From positions 4,278,001 through 4,342,000 of the forward strand of contig NZ_JAUSXF010000001.1 in assembly GCF_030816475.1 (NCBI RefSeq): a stretch of 64,000 nucleotides of DNA. Direction: 5' to 3'. Within the stretch, counting starts at the first letter, position 1. The number at the start of each line of letters is the position of its first letter. The notes under the pieces are model-generated. The model saw nothing but the letters and a program-made list of their open reading frames with translations. It was not told the origin of the DNA and made no database searches. Position numbers and translations under genes: made by a program. Origin of the DNA: Arthrobacter pascens. GTDB lineage: Bacteria > Actinomycetota > Actinomycetes > Actinomycetales > Micrococcaceae. Shown here in pieces: positions 50,657-60,185 of the stretch.

Positions 50657-51997
50657 ATGAGCGACCCCTTACCAGTGAAGGACGCGCCGGCCGGCCAGGC
50701 TGACGCGTCCTTTGCCGAACTCACCGCCAGGCGCCGCGGCCTGCTTCGCCGCTACCTGCACCGGCATCCCCGGATGATGGATGCGGTGGTGGCCCTCTGC
50801 TACGCGCTGCTGGTGGCTCCGACCGTAGCGGATGCCGTCACGTCAGGGGCATGGCTGGCGGCGGTCCTCCTGTTTGCGGTGGCCGGCGCGCTGTTTTTCC
50901 GGCGAACATATCCTGTGGTTCTGGTGGCCTTTGTGGCCGTGGTTGAAGTGGCCGTCACGCTCCTCCATCCGTGGGGCTCGAACGTTTCAGCCGGGCTCTG
51001 GTTTTCGCTGTATGCCGTGGCCGTCGTGCACACACGGCGGTTCGCGTTCATTACGCTGGCCGCGGCCACCGCGCCGCTGGCGTTGCTGTACCTCCTTGCC
51101 GCCGTCGGCCCGATGGAACATCCCTTCGTCCACGGGACCGGACCGAATCCCGCCGACTTCCAGCTCCTGTCCAGCATTGCCACGGGGGCGACCATTGCAC
51201 TGTCCAACGTCATCGCCACCGGAATCGGGATCTCCGTGCGGCAGCGGCGTGAACATGAGCAGGAAATTGCGGCGTGGGCCGCCAGGACAGCCAGTCTGGC
51301 GTCCGTGAACGAACGGACCCGGATCGCCCGTGAAATGCACGACGTCGTGGCGCACTCGCTGACGGTGATGATCAGCCTGTCGGACGGTGCCGCGGTGGTG
51401 GTCAGGAAGAGTCCGGAGCGCGCGGGCGAGGTGCTGGGTGAGCTGTCCCGCACCGGCCGCACGGCGCTTGCGGACATGCGGCGGGTACTCGGCGTGCTTC
51501 GGGACGACGCCGGCGCGGCGGCGCCCCGCCAGCCCCTCGCATCCGCGGACAGCCTGGACAAGCTGCTGGAGGGCTTCAGAACCGCGGGCCTGCCGTTGCA
51601 CTACTCGCACACCGGGCCTGCCCTGCCTGAGGACGCGGCCTTCCGGCTGACCGTCTACCGGATTGTGCAGGAGTCCCTCACGAACGTGCTCCGGTACGCC
51701 CGTTCCCTGAGCCGGGTGGACGTAAGAATTATCCGGGCCGGTTCCACCGTCACCATTGACGTGCTCGACGACGGCGCAGGGCAGGGATCGGATCCCGCCT
51801 GGGGATCGGGGCAGGGGCTGGCAGGCATGGCCGAGCGCGCCCGGATCTACTCCGGCACCGTGGAAGCCGGCCGGAAAGGCCAGGGCTGGAGCGTCCGGGC
51901 TGTCCTTGCCTGGCCCGGCGACCAGGAGGACGAAGTGCCCAAAGCCGTCAATAGTGCAGTGCCCGGACCAGCCGAACAACTTCAAGGCAGGAAATGA
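50657..51997 (+). CDS. Sensor histidine kinase (HisKA_3 type)
   Basis: This 446-aa membrane kinase has an N-terminal domain (40-205) with several transmembrane helices and no large external sensor, suggesting it senses within the membrane. The phosphoacceptor box is RIAREMHDVVAHSLTVMI, with His about residue 229. The HATPase domain contains DDGAGQG and GQGLAGMAERA. It overlaps the response-regulator start by 4 nt. Intramembrane sensing beside an exporter is typical of envelope-stress or antimicrobial response systems. Confidence 0.94.
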   Translation: MSDPLPVKDAPAGQADASFAELTARRRGLLRRYLHRHPRMMDAVVALCYALLVAPTVADAVTSGAWLAAVLLFAVAGALFFRRTYPVVLVAFVAVVEVAVTLLHPWGSNVSAGLWFSLYAVAVVHTRRFAFITLAAATAPLALLYLLAAVGPMEHPFVHGTGPNPADFQLLSSIATGATIALSNVIATGIGISVRQRREHEQEIAAWAARTASLASVNERTRIAREMHDVVAHSLTVMISLSDGAAVVVRKSPERAGEVLGELSRTGRTALADMRRVLGVLRDDAGAAAPRQPLASADSLDKLLEGFRTAGLPLHYSHTGPALPEDAAFRLTVYRIVQESLTNVLRYARSLSRVDVRIIRAGSTVTIDVLDDGAGQGSDPAWGSGQGLAGMAERARIYSGTVEAGRKGQGWSVRAVLAWPGDQEDEVPKAVNSAVPGPAEQLQGRK

Positions 51998-52686
51998 CTG
52001 AAAAACAACGGATCACTATCCTGCTGGTGGATGACCAGCCCCTCCTCAGGATGGGCTTCCGTCTGATACTCGAAGGCGAGGATGACCTCCGGATCGTAGG
52101 AGAGGCTTCCGACGGCGCCGAGGCAGTGCGGCTTGTCCGGGAACTGAACCCCGACGTCGTACTGATGGACGTCCGGATGCCGGTGCTTGACGGTATCGAG
52201 GCGACCCGTGCCATCACCGCCACCGGATCCGGCGCCAGGATCATCATCCTGACCACGTTTGACGTGGACGAATACGCCTTTGCCGGGCTGCAGGCCGGTG
52301 CCTCCGCGTTCCTCCTGAAGGACGTGGCACCTCCGGAACTGATCAATGCTGTCCGAGTGGTTGCCAGCGGGGATGCCGTGGTGGCGCCACGAGTCACGCA
52401 GCGGCTCCTGGAAACGTACGTACGAGGCGCCAACAGCCCTGCTCCTGCTGCCACCATGCGCGACCCCCTGCTTGATGACCTCACGCCCCGCGAAACGGAA
52501 ATGCTGGAGGCCATGGCCGAAGGATTGTCCAACGCGGAAATCGCCCACCGGTATTTCCTGTCCGAGGCCACCGTCAAGACCCACGTCCGGAGGATTCTCA
52601 CCAAACTCCATTTGCGGGACCGCGTCCAGGCCGTTGTATACGCCTACGAGACGGGCCTGGTGGTCCCAAGCAACCCCGACTACTGA
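51994..52686 (+). CDS. LuxR/NarL-family response regulator
   Basis: This 230-aa regulator has a receiver domain (1-125) with the acidic pair DD near residue 10, the phosphoacceptor Asp in VVLMDVRMPVLDG and the conserved Lys in AFLLKDVAP. The C-terminal GerE-type DNA-binding domain reads LTPRETEMLEAMAEGLSNAE and later SEATVKTHVRRIL. It is translationally coupled to the kinase gene. It probably controls the ABC exporter operon, whose leader carries phased repeats. Confidence 0.95.
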   Translation: MTEKQRITILLVDDQPLLRMGFRLILEGEDDLRIVGEASDGAEAVRLVRELNPDVVLMDVRMPVLDGIEATRAITATGSGARIIILTTFDVDEYAFAGLQAGASAFLLKDVAPPELINAVRVVASGDAVVAPRVTQRLLETYVRGANSPAPAATMRDPLLDDLTPRETEMLEAMAEGLSNAEIAHRYFLSEATVKTHVRRILTKLHLRDRVQAVVYAYETGLVVPSNPDY

Positions 52687-52758
52687 GAGCTGGTGGCTCA
52701 CAGTCCACTCACAGGAAGGCCCTATGCCCGGCACAGTGCCTGCTACTTTGATGGACCC

Positions 52759-53703
52759 ATGAACACTTCACACACACCCTCTGATCCCCACACCTCCCTT
52801 GACCTGACGCCGCAGGAGCCGCACCCCAACCACGACCGCGGCCTGGAGTTCGACCTCTCGACGCTCATGAGCCGCCGCTCGCTGGGGATGTTCTTCGGTG
52901 TCGGCGGTGCCGCCGTGGCCCTGTCCGCCTGCACACCCGGCGGGTCCAGTTCCACAGCCAGCACGTCGGCGTCCAGCGCCACCGCTACTGCCGCGGAAAC
53001 CGCTACCGCAAGTGCCGCCGCCACTTCGTCAGCCGCTACCGCCACGCCGACGCTGACCCGGGCCATTGCCGAGTGCGGGGTGGAAATCCCGAAGGAAACA
53101 GCCGGCCCCTACCCCGGCGACGGCTCCAATGGCCCCAACGTCCTGGAAGCATCAGGGGTGGTCCGCCAGGGCATCACCTCAAGCTTCGGGACGTCCAGCA
53201 CCAAGGCTGAAGGCGTACCTCTGACCATCACCCTCACCCTCCTGGACAACGCCAACGGCTGCGTCCCGCTGGCCGGAGCCGCCGTCTATGCCTGGCACTG
53301 TGACCGAAGCGGAAAATACTCCATGTACGACGCCGGGCTCGCCAACGAAAACTACCTCCGCGGCGTCCAGGAAGCAGACGCCAACGGCCAGGTCACCTTC
53401 ACCTCGATCTTCCCGGCCGCCTACTCCGGCCGCTGGCCCCACATCCACTTCGAGGTGTTCGAGTCCATGAGCAATGCCACATCGGCGGGGCAGGTGCTGG
53501 CGGTTTCCCAGATAGCCCTGACCCAGGCTGCCTGTGATGACGTTTACGCCACACCAGGCTACGAGGCCAGTGTTGCCAACATGAAACGCACCACCCTGAA
53601 ATCGGACAACGTGTTCGGCGACGATGGCGGCATCTACCAGTTGGCCACCATGACTGGTTCCGCTGCTGCCGGGTACACCGCAGGGCTCAACGTCACAGTC
53701 TGA
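52759..53703 (+). CDS. Secreted intradiol-dioxygenase-like protein
   Basis: This 314-aa protein starts with about 40 polar residues, then a twin-arginine-like/lipoprotein signal (SRRSLGMFFGVGGAAVALSA with a Cys just after) and a Ser/Thr/Ala-rich spacer (about 65-105). The rest resembles intradiol ring-cleavage dioxygenases: KETAGPYPGDG, GAAVYAWHCDRSGKYSMYD and GRWPHIHFEVF, with the metal-ligand-type Tyr and His residues. The enzyme family cleaves catechols using Fe(III). An export signal on such a domain is unusual for catabolic members but known for the standalone actinobacterial group. Substrate unknown. Confidence 0.85.
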   Translation: MNTSHTPSDPHTSLDLTPQEPHPNHDRGLEFDLSTLMSRRSLGMFFGVGGAAVALSACTPGGSSSTASTSASSATATAAETATASAAATSSAATATPTLTRAIAECGVEIPKETAGPYPGDGSNGPNVLEASGVVRQGITSSFGTSSTKAEGVPLTITLTLLDNANGCVPLAGAAVYAWHCDRSGKYSMYDAGLANENYLRGVQEADANGQVTFTSIFPAAYSGRWPHIHFEVFESMSNATSAGQVLAVSQIALTQAACDDVYATPGYEASVANMKRTTLKSDNVFGDDGGIYQLATMTGSAAAGYTAGLNVTV

Positions 53704-53768
53704 GTCACCGGCTGAGCCACGGCCTGAAGCCGGATTGGCGGCCGGCCGCCGGCGTTAGACTCAAGACC

Positions 53769-55076
53769 ATGCCTTCACCTTCTTCCGCCGCAGAGCACAT
53801 CCAGGACCTCGGCGCGTATGTCAGCGCGTCGCCGTCGAGCTTTCACGCCGCCCATGAGGCAGCACGGAGGCTGGAGACGGCCGGTTTTGCCCGCCTGGAC
53901 GAGCTGGACCCCTGGGAAGGCATGGCAGGTAAGTACTTCATGATCCGGGACGGAGCCCTGATCGCGTGGGTGGTGCCGGAGGGGGCCGGCCCGGTCACTG
54001 GGTTCAACATCCTGGGCGCGCATACCGATTCACCGTCATTCAAGCTCAAGCCGAAGCCCACCATAGGCAGCCAGGGCTGGCTTCAGGCCGGCGTCGAGAT
54101 TTATGGCGGACCGCTGCTGAACTCCTGGCTGGACCGTGAGCTGCAACTGGCAGGCAGGCTGGTCATGCTGGATGGGACGCAGCACCTGACCGCCACAGGG
54201 CCCATGCTCCGGTTCGCGCAGTTGGCCATCCACCTGGACCGGGCAGTGAACGACGGGCTCACCCTGGACAAGCAGCGCCACATGAACCCTGTGTGGGGAC
54301 TTGGCAGCCCTGGGGATGTTGACCTGCTGGCGGTGCTCGCCCAGCACGCATCCGGCGGGCAAGGCGTGAAGGCGGCGGAGATTGGCGGGTACGACGTCGT
54401 CATGGCGGACACGCAGCCGCCTGCGGTTTTCGGGGCCAGGGGTGAGTTCTTCGCCTCCGGACGCCTGGACAACCTTTCCGCCACCCACGCCGGGCTGGCC
54501 GCGCTGATCGCGCATGCTTCCCGCACCGCAAGCTCGTCCGCGCCGATCGCCGTCCTGGCGGCGTTTGACCACGAGGAAATCGGCTCCAACTCGCGCTCGG
54601 GCGCCTGCGGACCGGTCCTGGAAGACGTACTGGTGCGGATCTCAGACGGCCTGGGCGCCACAGTGAGCCAGCGGCGGCAGGCGCTTGCGGCGTCGTTCTG
54701 CATCTCTGCCGACGCCGGTCATGCGGTGCACCCCAATTACGCGGAGCGGCACGATCCTGCCAACCAGCCTGTCCTCAACGGCGGCCCGCTACTGAAAATC
54801 AACGCAAACCAGCGCTACGCCACGGACGCCAATGGTGCTGCCTTCTGGGCCCGTCTCTGTGCCAGGGCTGAGGTGCCCTACCAGGAATTCGTATCCAACA
54901 ATGTGATGCCTTGTGGCTCCACCATCGGCCCGCTGACGGCCACCCGGCTCGGAATCCGAACGGTGGATGTCGGCGTTCCGCTGCTGTCCATGCACTCCGC
55001 CCGCGAGCTCTGCGGAGTGGAGGACCCGCACAGGCTTGCCAAGGTCACGGAGTTATTCTTCCGGACCGTGGCGTAA
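53769..55076 (+). CDS. apeB: M18 family aminopeptidase
   Basis: This 435-aa di-zinc aminopeptidase releases N-terminal residues from peptides in the cytoplasm. The metal-binding motifs are GAHTDSP, GRLDNLSATHAG, AFDHEEIGSNSRSGA and SADAGHAVHPNY, in the order and spacing of the M18 family. The length is usual. The gene appears monocistronic and ends at a GC-only palindrome at 55091. Confidence 0.95.
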   Translation: MPSPSSAAEHIQDLGAYVSASPSSFHAAHEAARRLETAGFARLDELDPWEGMAGKYFMIRDGALIAWVVPEGAGPVTGFNILGAHTDSPSFKLKPKPTIGSQGWLQAGVEIYGGPLLNSWLDRELQLAGRLVMLDGTQHLTATGPMLRFAQLAIHLDRAVNDGLTLDKQRHMNPVWGLGSPGDVDLLAVLAQHASGGQGVKAAEIGGYDVVMADTQPPAVFGARGEFFASGRLDNLSATHAGLAALIAHASRTASSSAPIAVLAAFDHEEIGSNSRSGACGPVLEDVLVRISDGLGATVSQRRQALAASFCISADAGHAVHPNYAERHDPANQPVLNGGPLLKINANQRYATDANGAAFWARLCARAEVPYQEFVSNNVMPCGSTIGPLTATRLGIRTVDVGVPLLSMHSARELCGVEDPHRLAKVTELFFRTVA

Positions 55077-55090
55077 CTACCCCGCCGCTC

Positions 55091-55110
55091 ACCCGGGCCC
55101 GGGCCCGGGT
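55091..55110. repeat. Perfect 20-nt GC palindrome
   Basis: A single perfect palindrome built from three CCCGGG units with A and T ends, 15 nt after the apeB stop. It could act as a terminator stem, but no T-tract follows. Confidence 0.55.
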
Positions 55111-55147
55111 GGTTGAAATGCGCAGCCGATTCTTTTGCCGCACGGGC

Positions 55148-55268
55148 ATAAACCGCCATACCTAATTTCCGCCCGGACAATAACCCCTATACCTAATTTA
55201 TAAGCATTGCAATAACCCCGGTACCTACGGGTGGTGCCTCAATAGGGGGATAAAAAGTGAGTACCTAC
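55148..55268. promoter_or_regulatory. Three phased direct repeats upstream of the polysaccharide operon
   Basis: The 358-bp gap 55077-55434 is otherwise gene-free. It contains ATAA-N(6-7)-TACCTA repeats starting at 55148, 55180 and 55212, an exact 32-bp period (about three helical turns). The second and third share ATAACCCC. A fourth, weaker copy ends in TACCTAC at 55262-55268. They sit about 170-290 nt upstream of the first glycosyltransferase gene and look like a regulator-binding array. Confidence 0.55.
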
Positions 55269-55434
55269 TACTCGTGACATTACCTTTGGCCGGACCATAG
55301 GCTCTACGACACGGGCAGAGTCAAAGGCTAATGAGAGCTGGGGCCAGAGACCAGACCATGACCGGTAAGAGCTAGTGACGCGCTCTTCTACCGAGTAGAG
55401 CGCGACGTCGTCGGATTGTCCGTTCTGTCATGAA

Positions 55435-56298
55435 GTGGTGAGGCATTTGTCTATTTCCACCCAGCTTCCAATTTCCTTTTCTGAGCCGGCAGTCCCCTCG
55501 CCGAGGGCGTCGATAAGTGTGGTTATCCCAACGCTCAATGAGGCCATGAATCTTCCTTGGGTCCTTCGCCGCATGCCGTCGTATGTGGACGAGGTGGTGA
55601 TTGTTGATGGGCGCTCCGTGGACCACACTGTCGACGTTGCCCGCGCACTTCGAGTCGACGTCGTCGTCGTGGCTGAGCCGCGTAAGGGAAAAGGTGTTGC
55701 AGTTCGTGCGGGATTCGCCGCAGCCTCGGGCGACATCATCGTCATGCTTGACGCGGACGGAAGCATGGACCCTCAGGAGATTGGCTGGTTCGTTTCCCCC
55801 CTGCAGCACGACTATGACTTCGTAAAGGGGTCACGTTATGTCACCGGCGGCGGGTCCGAAGACCTGACGTTCTTACGGAATGCCGGCAACCGGGCGCTTA
55901 CCGGGTTGGCCAACGCCGTACTGCACAGCAACTACTCTGATCTTTGCTACGGATACATAGCGTTCCGGAGGGAATGCCTGGAGGTCTTGCAGTTAGCGTC
56001 GGACGGGTTCGAAATAGAAACCGAGCTGATTGTCCGTGCGGCCAGGGCAGGCCTGCGCATTGCCGAGGTACCGAGCATTGAGCTGGATCGCATCTCGGGG
56101 GCCTCTCACCTGCAGACGTTCCGTGACGGGTGGCGGGTCCTTGGCACGCTGGCGAGGGAATGTGCGTTGTGGGAGGCGCCCACCGCAGGCGCCAGGCCCG
56201 AGGCCCTCCGTCGGGTGAAGTATGCCTATGCCAACATCCGCTTTCCGCGCACACCAACGGATCCCCAGACCGTTCTCTCACTGGCGCAGGGAATGTGA
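55435..56298 (+). CDS. Family-2 glycosyltransferase, DPM1-like
   Basis: This 287-aa GT-A enzyme resembles dolichyl/polyprenyl-phosphate mannose synthases: SVVIPTLNEAMNLPWVL, VVIVDGRSVDHTVDVA, GKGVAVRAGFAAASGD and the DxD motif VMLDADGSMDPQEI. The C-terminal segment has no pair of membrane helices, so it is the soluble type. It probably starts a lipid-linked sugar pathway for the operon. It begins at GTG 55435 (a second GTG follows at once). The next gene starts 1 nt after its stop. Confidence 0.88.
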   Translation: MVRHLSISTQLPISFSEPAVPSPRASISVVIPTLNEAMNLPWVLRRMPSYVDEVVIVDGRSVDHTVDVARALRVDVVVVAEPRKGKGVAVRAGFAAASGDIIVMLDADGSMDPQEIGWFVSPLQHDYDFVKGSRYVTGGGSEDLTFLRNAGNRALTGLANAVLHSNYSDLCYGYIAFRRECLEVLQLASDGFEIETELIVRAARAGLRIAEVPSIELDRISGASHLQTFRDGWRVLGTLARECALWEAPTAGARPEALRRVKYAYANIRFPRTPTDPQTVLSLAQGM

Positions 56299-56299
56299 C

Positions 56300-57298
56300 A
56301 TGTACGCGTTCAACCCGCCTCCGACTGTCTCCGTTGTCATCTGTTGCTACACGATGGCCCGCTGGGAACTTCTGCTGGATGTCATAGGATCCGTCCGCAA
56401 TCAAACGATGCCCCCGAAAGAGGTCATTGTTGTTGTTGACCACAATGAGGACTTGTATAAGCGTCTCGTTGCGGTGGTGGATGACGTGACTCTGGTGGAG
56501 AGCGCCGGTCCCCGAGGACTCTCCGGTGCACGCAATACGGGGGTGGGGCTCGCGGATTCCGACGTCGTAGCCTTCCTGGACGACGACGCCCAGGCAGCCC
56601 CGGACTGGCTCGAGCGCCTGGTGGTTTTCTACGACGATCCCGATGTCCTGGCCGTGGGCGGCGGCGTTCAACCCGTCTGGGAATCCGGCCGTCCTGCCTA
56701 CTTCGGCGAGGAGCTGGATTGGATTGTTGGCTGCAGTCACCGCGGCATGCCCAAGGTAGCCTCCGAAGTCCGGAACGTCATCGGTGCGAACATGTCGTTT
56801 CGACTGGAAGTTCTCCGGCAAGTCGGGGGCTTTAACCTCGCTCTTGGCCGCCAGGGGACAAAACCCCTTGGCTGTGAAGAGACGGAGATCTGTATCCGTT
56901 CCATCATGGGCTCTCCCGGATCCCGCATCGTCTATGAACCGGCTGCCGTGGTGCACCACCACGTGCCAGCGAGCAGGGGAACCGTGCGCTACATGCTGGC
57001 CCGGTCCTGGTCGGAAGGGCTGTCAAAGGCACAGGTCAGCGAAATCGTAGGCCACAAGCGTGCGCTGGGACCGGAACGGCGCTATGTACGCAGCATCCTT
57101 CCGCGCGCTGTTGCAGCTGGAATCTACGGCTGGAGCACCGGAAGCAACCCCCAGGGGCTAGGCCGTGCAGCGGCCGTTCTCGCGGTGTTGGCCTTCACGT
57201 CGGCCGGATACCTGCGGGGGCGCCGGCTCGGTCACGTCTCCACAACCCAGCTGAGCAGGACAGCTGACCAAAGAGCCCCCTGGAGGGAAGTCCAGTGA
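56300..57298 (+). CDS. Family-2 glycosyltransferase
   Basis: This 332-aa GT-A enzyme reads TVSVVICCYTMARWELLLDV, LSGARNTGVGLADSDVVAF and the DDD motif LDDDAQAAPDWLE. A later GCEETEIC motif supplies the probable catalytic acid. A C-terminal hydrophobic stretch (AAVLAVLAFTSAGYL) may anchor it. It resembles actinobacterial rhamnosyl/galactosyl-type transferases in overall layout, but the sugar is unknown. The ATG at 56300 was chosen over the upstream overlapping frame. Its stop overlaps the next start by 4 nt. Confidence 0.88.
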   Translation: MYAFNPPPTVSVVICCYTMARWELLLDVIGSVRNQTMPPKEVIVVVDHNEDLYKRLVAVVDDVTLVESAGPRGLSGARNTGVGLADSDVVAFLDDDAQAAPDWLERLVVFYDDPDVLAVGGGVQPVWESGRPAYFGEELDWIVGCSHRGMPKVASEVRNVIGANMSFRLEVLRQVGGFNLALGRQGTKPLGCEETEICIRSIMGSPGSRIVYEPAAVVHHHVPASRGTVRYMLARSWSEGLSKAQVSEIVGHKRALGPERRYVRSILPRAVAAGIYGWSTGSNPQGLGRAAAVLAVLAFTSAGYLRGRRLGHVSTTQLSRTADQRAPWREVQ

Positions 57299-60147
57299 GT
57301 GAACGCGAGAATGAGCTGCTCTCCGCCGACGATACGCGGTTGGAGCTGCAAAATCAGACCGGATCAACAAAGAACGGACATGTTATGCCGACCTACAACG
57401 AACGAGCCCGGTTGCTGCTGCACCCGGGAACAGTTGTGCGAGGTTCCGCCGATGTTGCGACGCCCGGCGGGATGCCTGAACGCAAGGCGCGCTGGACTTC
57501 CTGGCTTGCCATAGGGCGGGGAAGTGGTGGCTCTGCCATTCTTCGCCTTCGCGGTCTGCGGAGTCTGCGGTTCCATGCATTGCTGACGGCGCTGCTGCTT
57601 GCCCTGGCTGCCCTGATGGTGCCGGGTACGGCATCGGCCGCCACAGGTGATGTTGGGACCGAGGGTCCGTCGCATTCCGGGACGGGGACGCCTACGGGTA
57701 CGAAACGGGCGATCAGTGCGTTGTGGTTCAACGACGGGACCTGGTGGGGGAACCTGTGGGACACTGCCAGCTCGGACTTTCATATCTTCCGGTTCAATGC
57801 CCCAACGAACTCATGGGTCAACACCGGTGTGACGACGGAAACGCGGTCAAACACTCACCATGACGTGCTGTGGGACGGGACGACGTTGTATGTGGCGAGC
57901 TATCAGTTCGTCAATGATGGCCTGCCAGCTGTGGCGGGCTATCCGACCACGATGCGGCGCTTCAAATACGACTCGAGCACAAAGAAGTACTCGCTCCTGG
58001 GCTCCTCACAGATCAACAACTCCAAAGTTGAAGTTCTCACCATCGACAAGGACTCCACGGGTAAGGTGTGGTCCACCTGGCAGCAGGGGAACCAGATCTA
58101 TCTGAACGTTTATGACCCTGCAACCAACAAGTGGGGGACGCCGTTCAAGCACCCGTCGTCGTTGAGCAACGTGTCTGTGGACGACACGTCGGCTGTGATC
58201 GCGTTCGACGGCAACAAGATGGGTGTGATGTGGAGCCGCCAAGTGGGTGATGCCACCGACGGCATGTACTGGAGCTACCACGTGGATGGAGATCCGAACA
58301 CCACCTGGACCGCTCCTGTCGCGGCGGTGAAGGGGCAGCGCAGCGGTGATGACCATATGAATTTGAAGTGGCTGGACTCCACGGATGGCCAGGTTTTCGC
58401 CGCTACAAAGACTTCCTTCATTCAAGCTTCCCAGCCGCTGATCCAGCTGTTGGTATTGAATGGCACGACGTGGACTGCGCACACGATCGCGACTGTGTCG
58501 GAGTGTCCAAACAGGGTGATCATCCTGATTGACGAGAGCACGACGCCAAAAACGCTTCGTACCTTCGCTACCTATCCGAAGCCAAGCGGCACCACGAACG
58601 CTGGTGTCTGTACCAGCTCGGGAGGCGCGATCTACGAAAAGTCCACGAAGCTGGACAACATCAGCTTCACCACCACGAAAACGCCTCGTATCGTGGACGC
58701 CGACCAGTATGTCCACAACGTGACGTCGACAAAGCAGAACCTCAACAATTCGACGGGCACGGCCAACAGTGGCCTGCTGGTGCTCGCCGATGTGAATGCC
58801 ACAAGCCGTTACTGGCACTACTACGAACCCAAAGTCGGTGGTGATACGACGGCTCCAACGGTGACGACTACCTCACCGACTGGCGGTGCTACCGGTGTGG
58901 CGGTGACGGCGAATGTGACCGGGACGTTCTCGGAGGCGATGAACGCGTCTACCGTTACCTCGAGCACGGTCACGTTGACGGCAGGGGGGACGCCGGTGCC
59001 GGCCGCTGTAACGTACGATGCCACGAACAAAGTTGCGACGTTGAATCCGACTGCGGACCTCGCGGCGGCAACGACGTACACGGCAACGATTAAGGGCGGC
59101 TCCAGTGGGGTGAAGGATGTTGCCGGTAACGCGTTGGCGTCGGACAAGACGTGGACCTTCACCACGGCTCCCGCAGGTGGTGATACGACACCTCCAACGG
59201 TGACGGGTACGTCTCCGACTGGCGGTGCTACCGGTGTGGCGGTGACGGCGAATGTGACCGGGACGTTCTCGGAGGCGATGAACGCGTCTACCGTTACCTC
59301 GAGCACGGTCACGTTGACGGCAGGGGGGACGCTGGTGCCGGCCGCTGTAACGTACGATGCCACGAACAAAGTTGCGACGTTGAATCCGACTGCGGACCTC
59401 GCGGCGGCAACGACGTACACGGCAACGATTAAGGGCGGCTCCAGTGGGGTGAAGGATGTTGCCGGTAACGCGTTGGCGTCGGACAAGACGTGGACCTTCA
59501 CCACGAGTGCTCAGACTTCGGGGGGCTCCATTCAGCGCCAAGGCATGAGCACACTGGTTAACACGACGAGTGCCACGAGCCACACGATTACCAAGCCCGC
59601 TTCGGCGGCGACAGGCCAAGTCTGTGTCGCTTCATTGGCGCTCAACGGCTCGACCGTTTCAGCGGCCCCGGCTGGGTGGACCCAGTTTGCCGCAGTTACG
59701 TCGATCACCAACCCGCATCTGTATGGCTACTACCACGTCATGGGGGCCTCCGAACCGGCCAGCTACACCTGGACTACAGCAGGGTCGGTCGCTAGCGGTG
59801 GCGGCATCAGTTGCTACTCCGGCGTGAACACTACAACTCCGTTGGACACAACAGCCTCGGTAGCCGCGTCTGCCGTCGCTGCAACGACGGGCTCGGTTTC
59901 TGGAGTCACCACAACAACCGCGGGAGCTATGCTCGTCGGTGCAATTGCCATCAACTCAAGCAATACCACCATCGCAATCACTGGCCCGTCAGGCATGGCA
60001 GAAGTGTATGACGTCGGTGGTAAGCGCACTGAGCTTGACGATGGCCTCCAGGCAGCCGCTGGTTCCTTAGGCAGCAAGTCTTGGACATGGACCAGCGGTT
60101 CGGCGCGCGAATGGGCCGGCTGGCTCGTCGCCCTCCGCGCCCAATAA
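57295..60147 (+). CDS. Large secreted protein with duplicated Ig-like (SbsA-type) domains
   Basis: This 950-aa exported protein, encoded inside the polysaccharide operon, has a signal-like hydrophobic segment at about residues 96-116 (ALLTALLLALAALMVPG, then TASAATG). That leaves an unusually long N-terminus unless translation starts later; in-frame ATGs occur at residues 31 and 60. Residues 120-510 resemble a beta-propeller (repeated W/G-rich strands such as ALWFNDGTWWGNLWD). Two nearly identical 113-residue Big_5/SbsA-like Ig domains follow (GGDTTxPTVTxTSPTGGATG), then a C-terminal domain (about 740-950) rich in Ser/Thr. It may be a surface adhesin or polysaccharide-binding partner. Function unknown. 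Confidence 0.8.
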   Translation: MSERENELLSADDTRLELQNQTGSTKNGHVMPTYNERARLLLHPGTVVRGSADVATPGGMPERKARWTSWLAIGRGSGGSAILRLRGLRSLRFHALLTALLLALAALMVPGTASAATGDVGTEGPSHSGTGTPTGTKRAISALWFNDGTWWGNLWDTASSDFHIFRFNAPTNSWVNTGVTTETRSNTHHDVLWDGTTLYVASYQFVNDGLPAVAGYPTTMRRFKYDSSTKKYSLLGSSQINNSKVEVLTIDKDSTGKVWSTWQQGNQIYLNVYDPATNKWGTPFKHPSSLSNVSVDDTSAVIAFDGNKMGVMWSRQVGDATDGMYWSYHVDGDPNTTWTAPVAAVKGQRSGDDHMNLKWLDSTDGQVFAATKTSFIQASQPLIQLLVLNGTTWTAHTIATVSECPNRVIILIDESTTPKTLRTFATYPKPSGTTNAGVCTSSGGAIYEKSTKLDNISFTTTKTPRIVDADQYVHNVTSTKQNLNNSTGTANSGLLVLADVNATSRYWHYYEPKVGGDTTAPTVTTTSPTGGATGVAVTANVTGTFSEAMNASTVTSSTVTLTAGGTPVPAAVTYDATNKVATLNPTADLAAATTYTATIKGGSSGVKDVAGNALASDKTWTFTTAPAGGDTTPPTVTGTSPTGGATGVAVTANVTGTFSEAMNASTVTSSTVTLTAGGTLVPAAVTYDATNKVATLNPTADLAAATTYTATIKGGSSGVKDVAGNALASDKTWTFTTSAQTSGGSIQRQGMSTLVNTTSATSHTITKPASAATGQVCVASLALNGSTVSAAPAGWTQFAAVTSITNPHLYGYYHVMGASEPASYTWTTAGSVASGGGISCYSGVNTTTPLDTTASVAASAVAATTGSVSGVTTTTAGAMLVGAIAINSSNTTIAITGPSGMAEVYDVGGKRTELDDGLQAAAGSLGSKSWTWTSGSAREWAGWLVALRAQ
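58837..59514 (+). repeat. 339-bp near-identical tandem duplication
   Basis: Units 58837-59175 and 59176-59514 are nearly identical over most of their length; sampled positions differ at only a few bases, for example CCGGTG against CTGGTG. Each unit encodes one 113-residue Ig-like domain. A recent in-frame duplication is the simplest explanation. Confidence 0.9.
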
Positions 60148-60185
60148 CCACCATCCGACCGACAGTATCTAGACAGGGGACAAAA

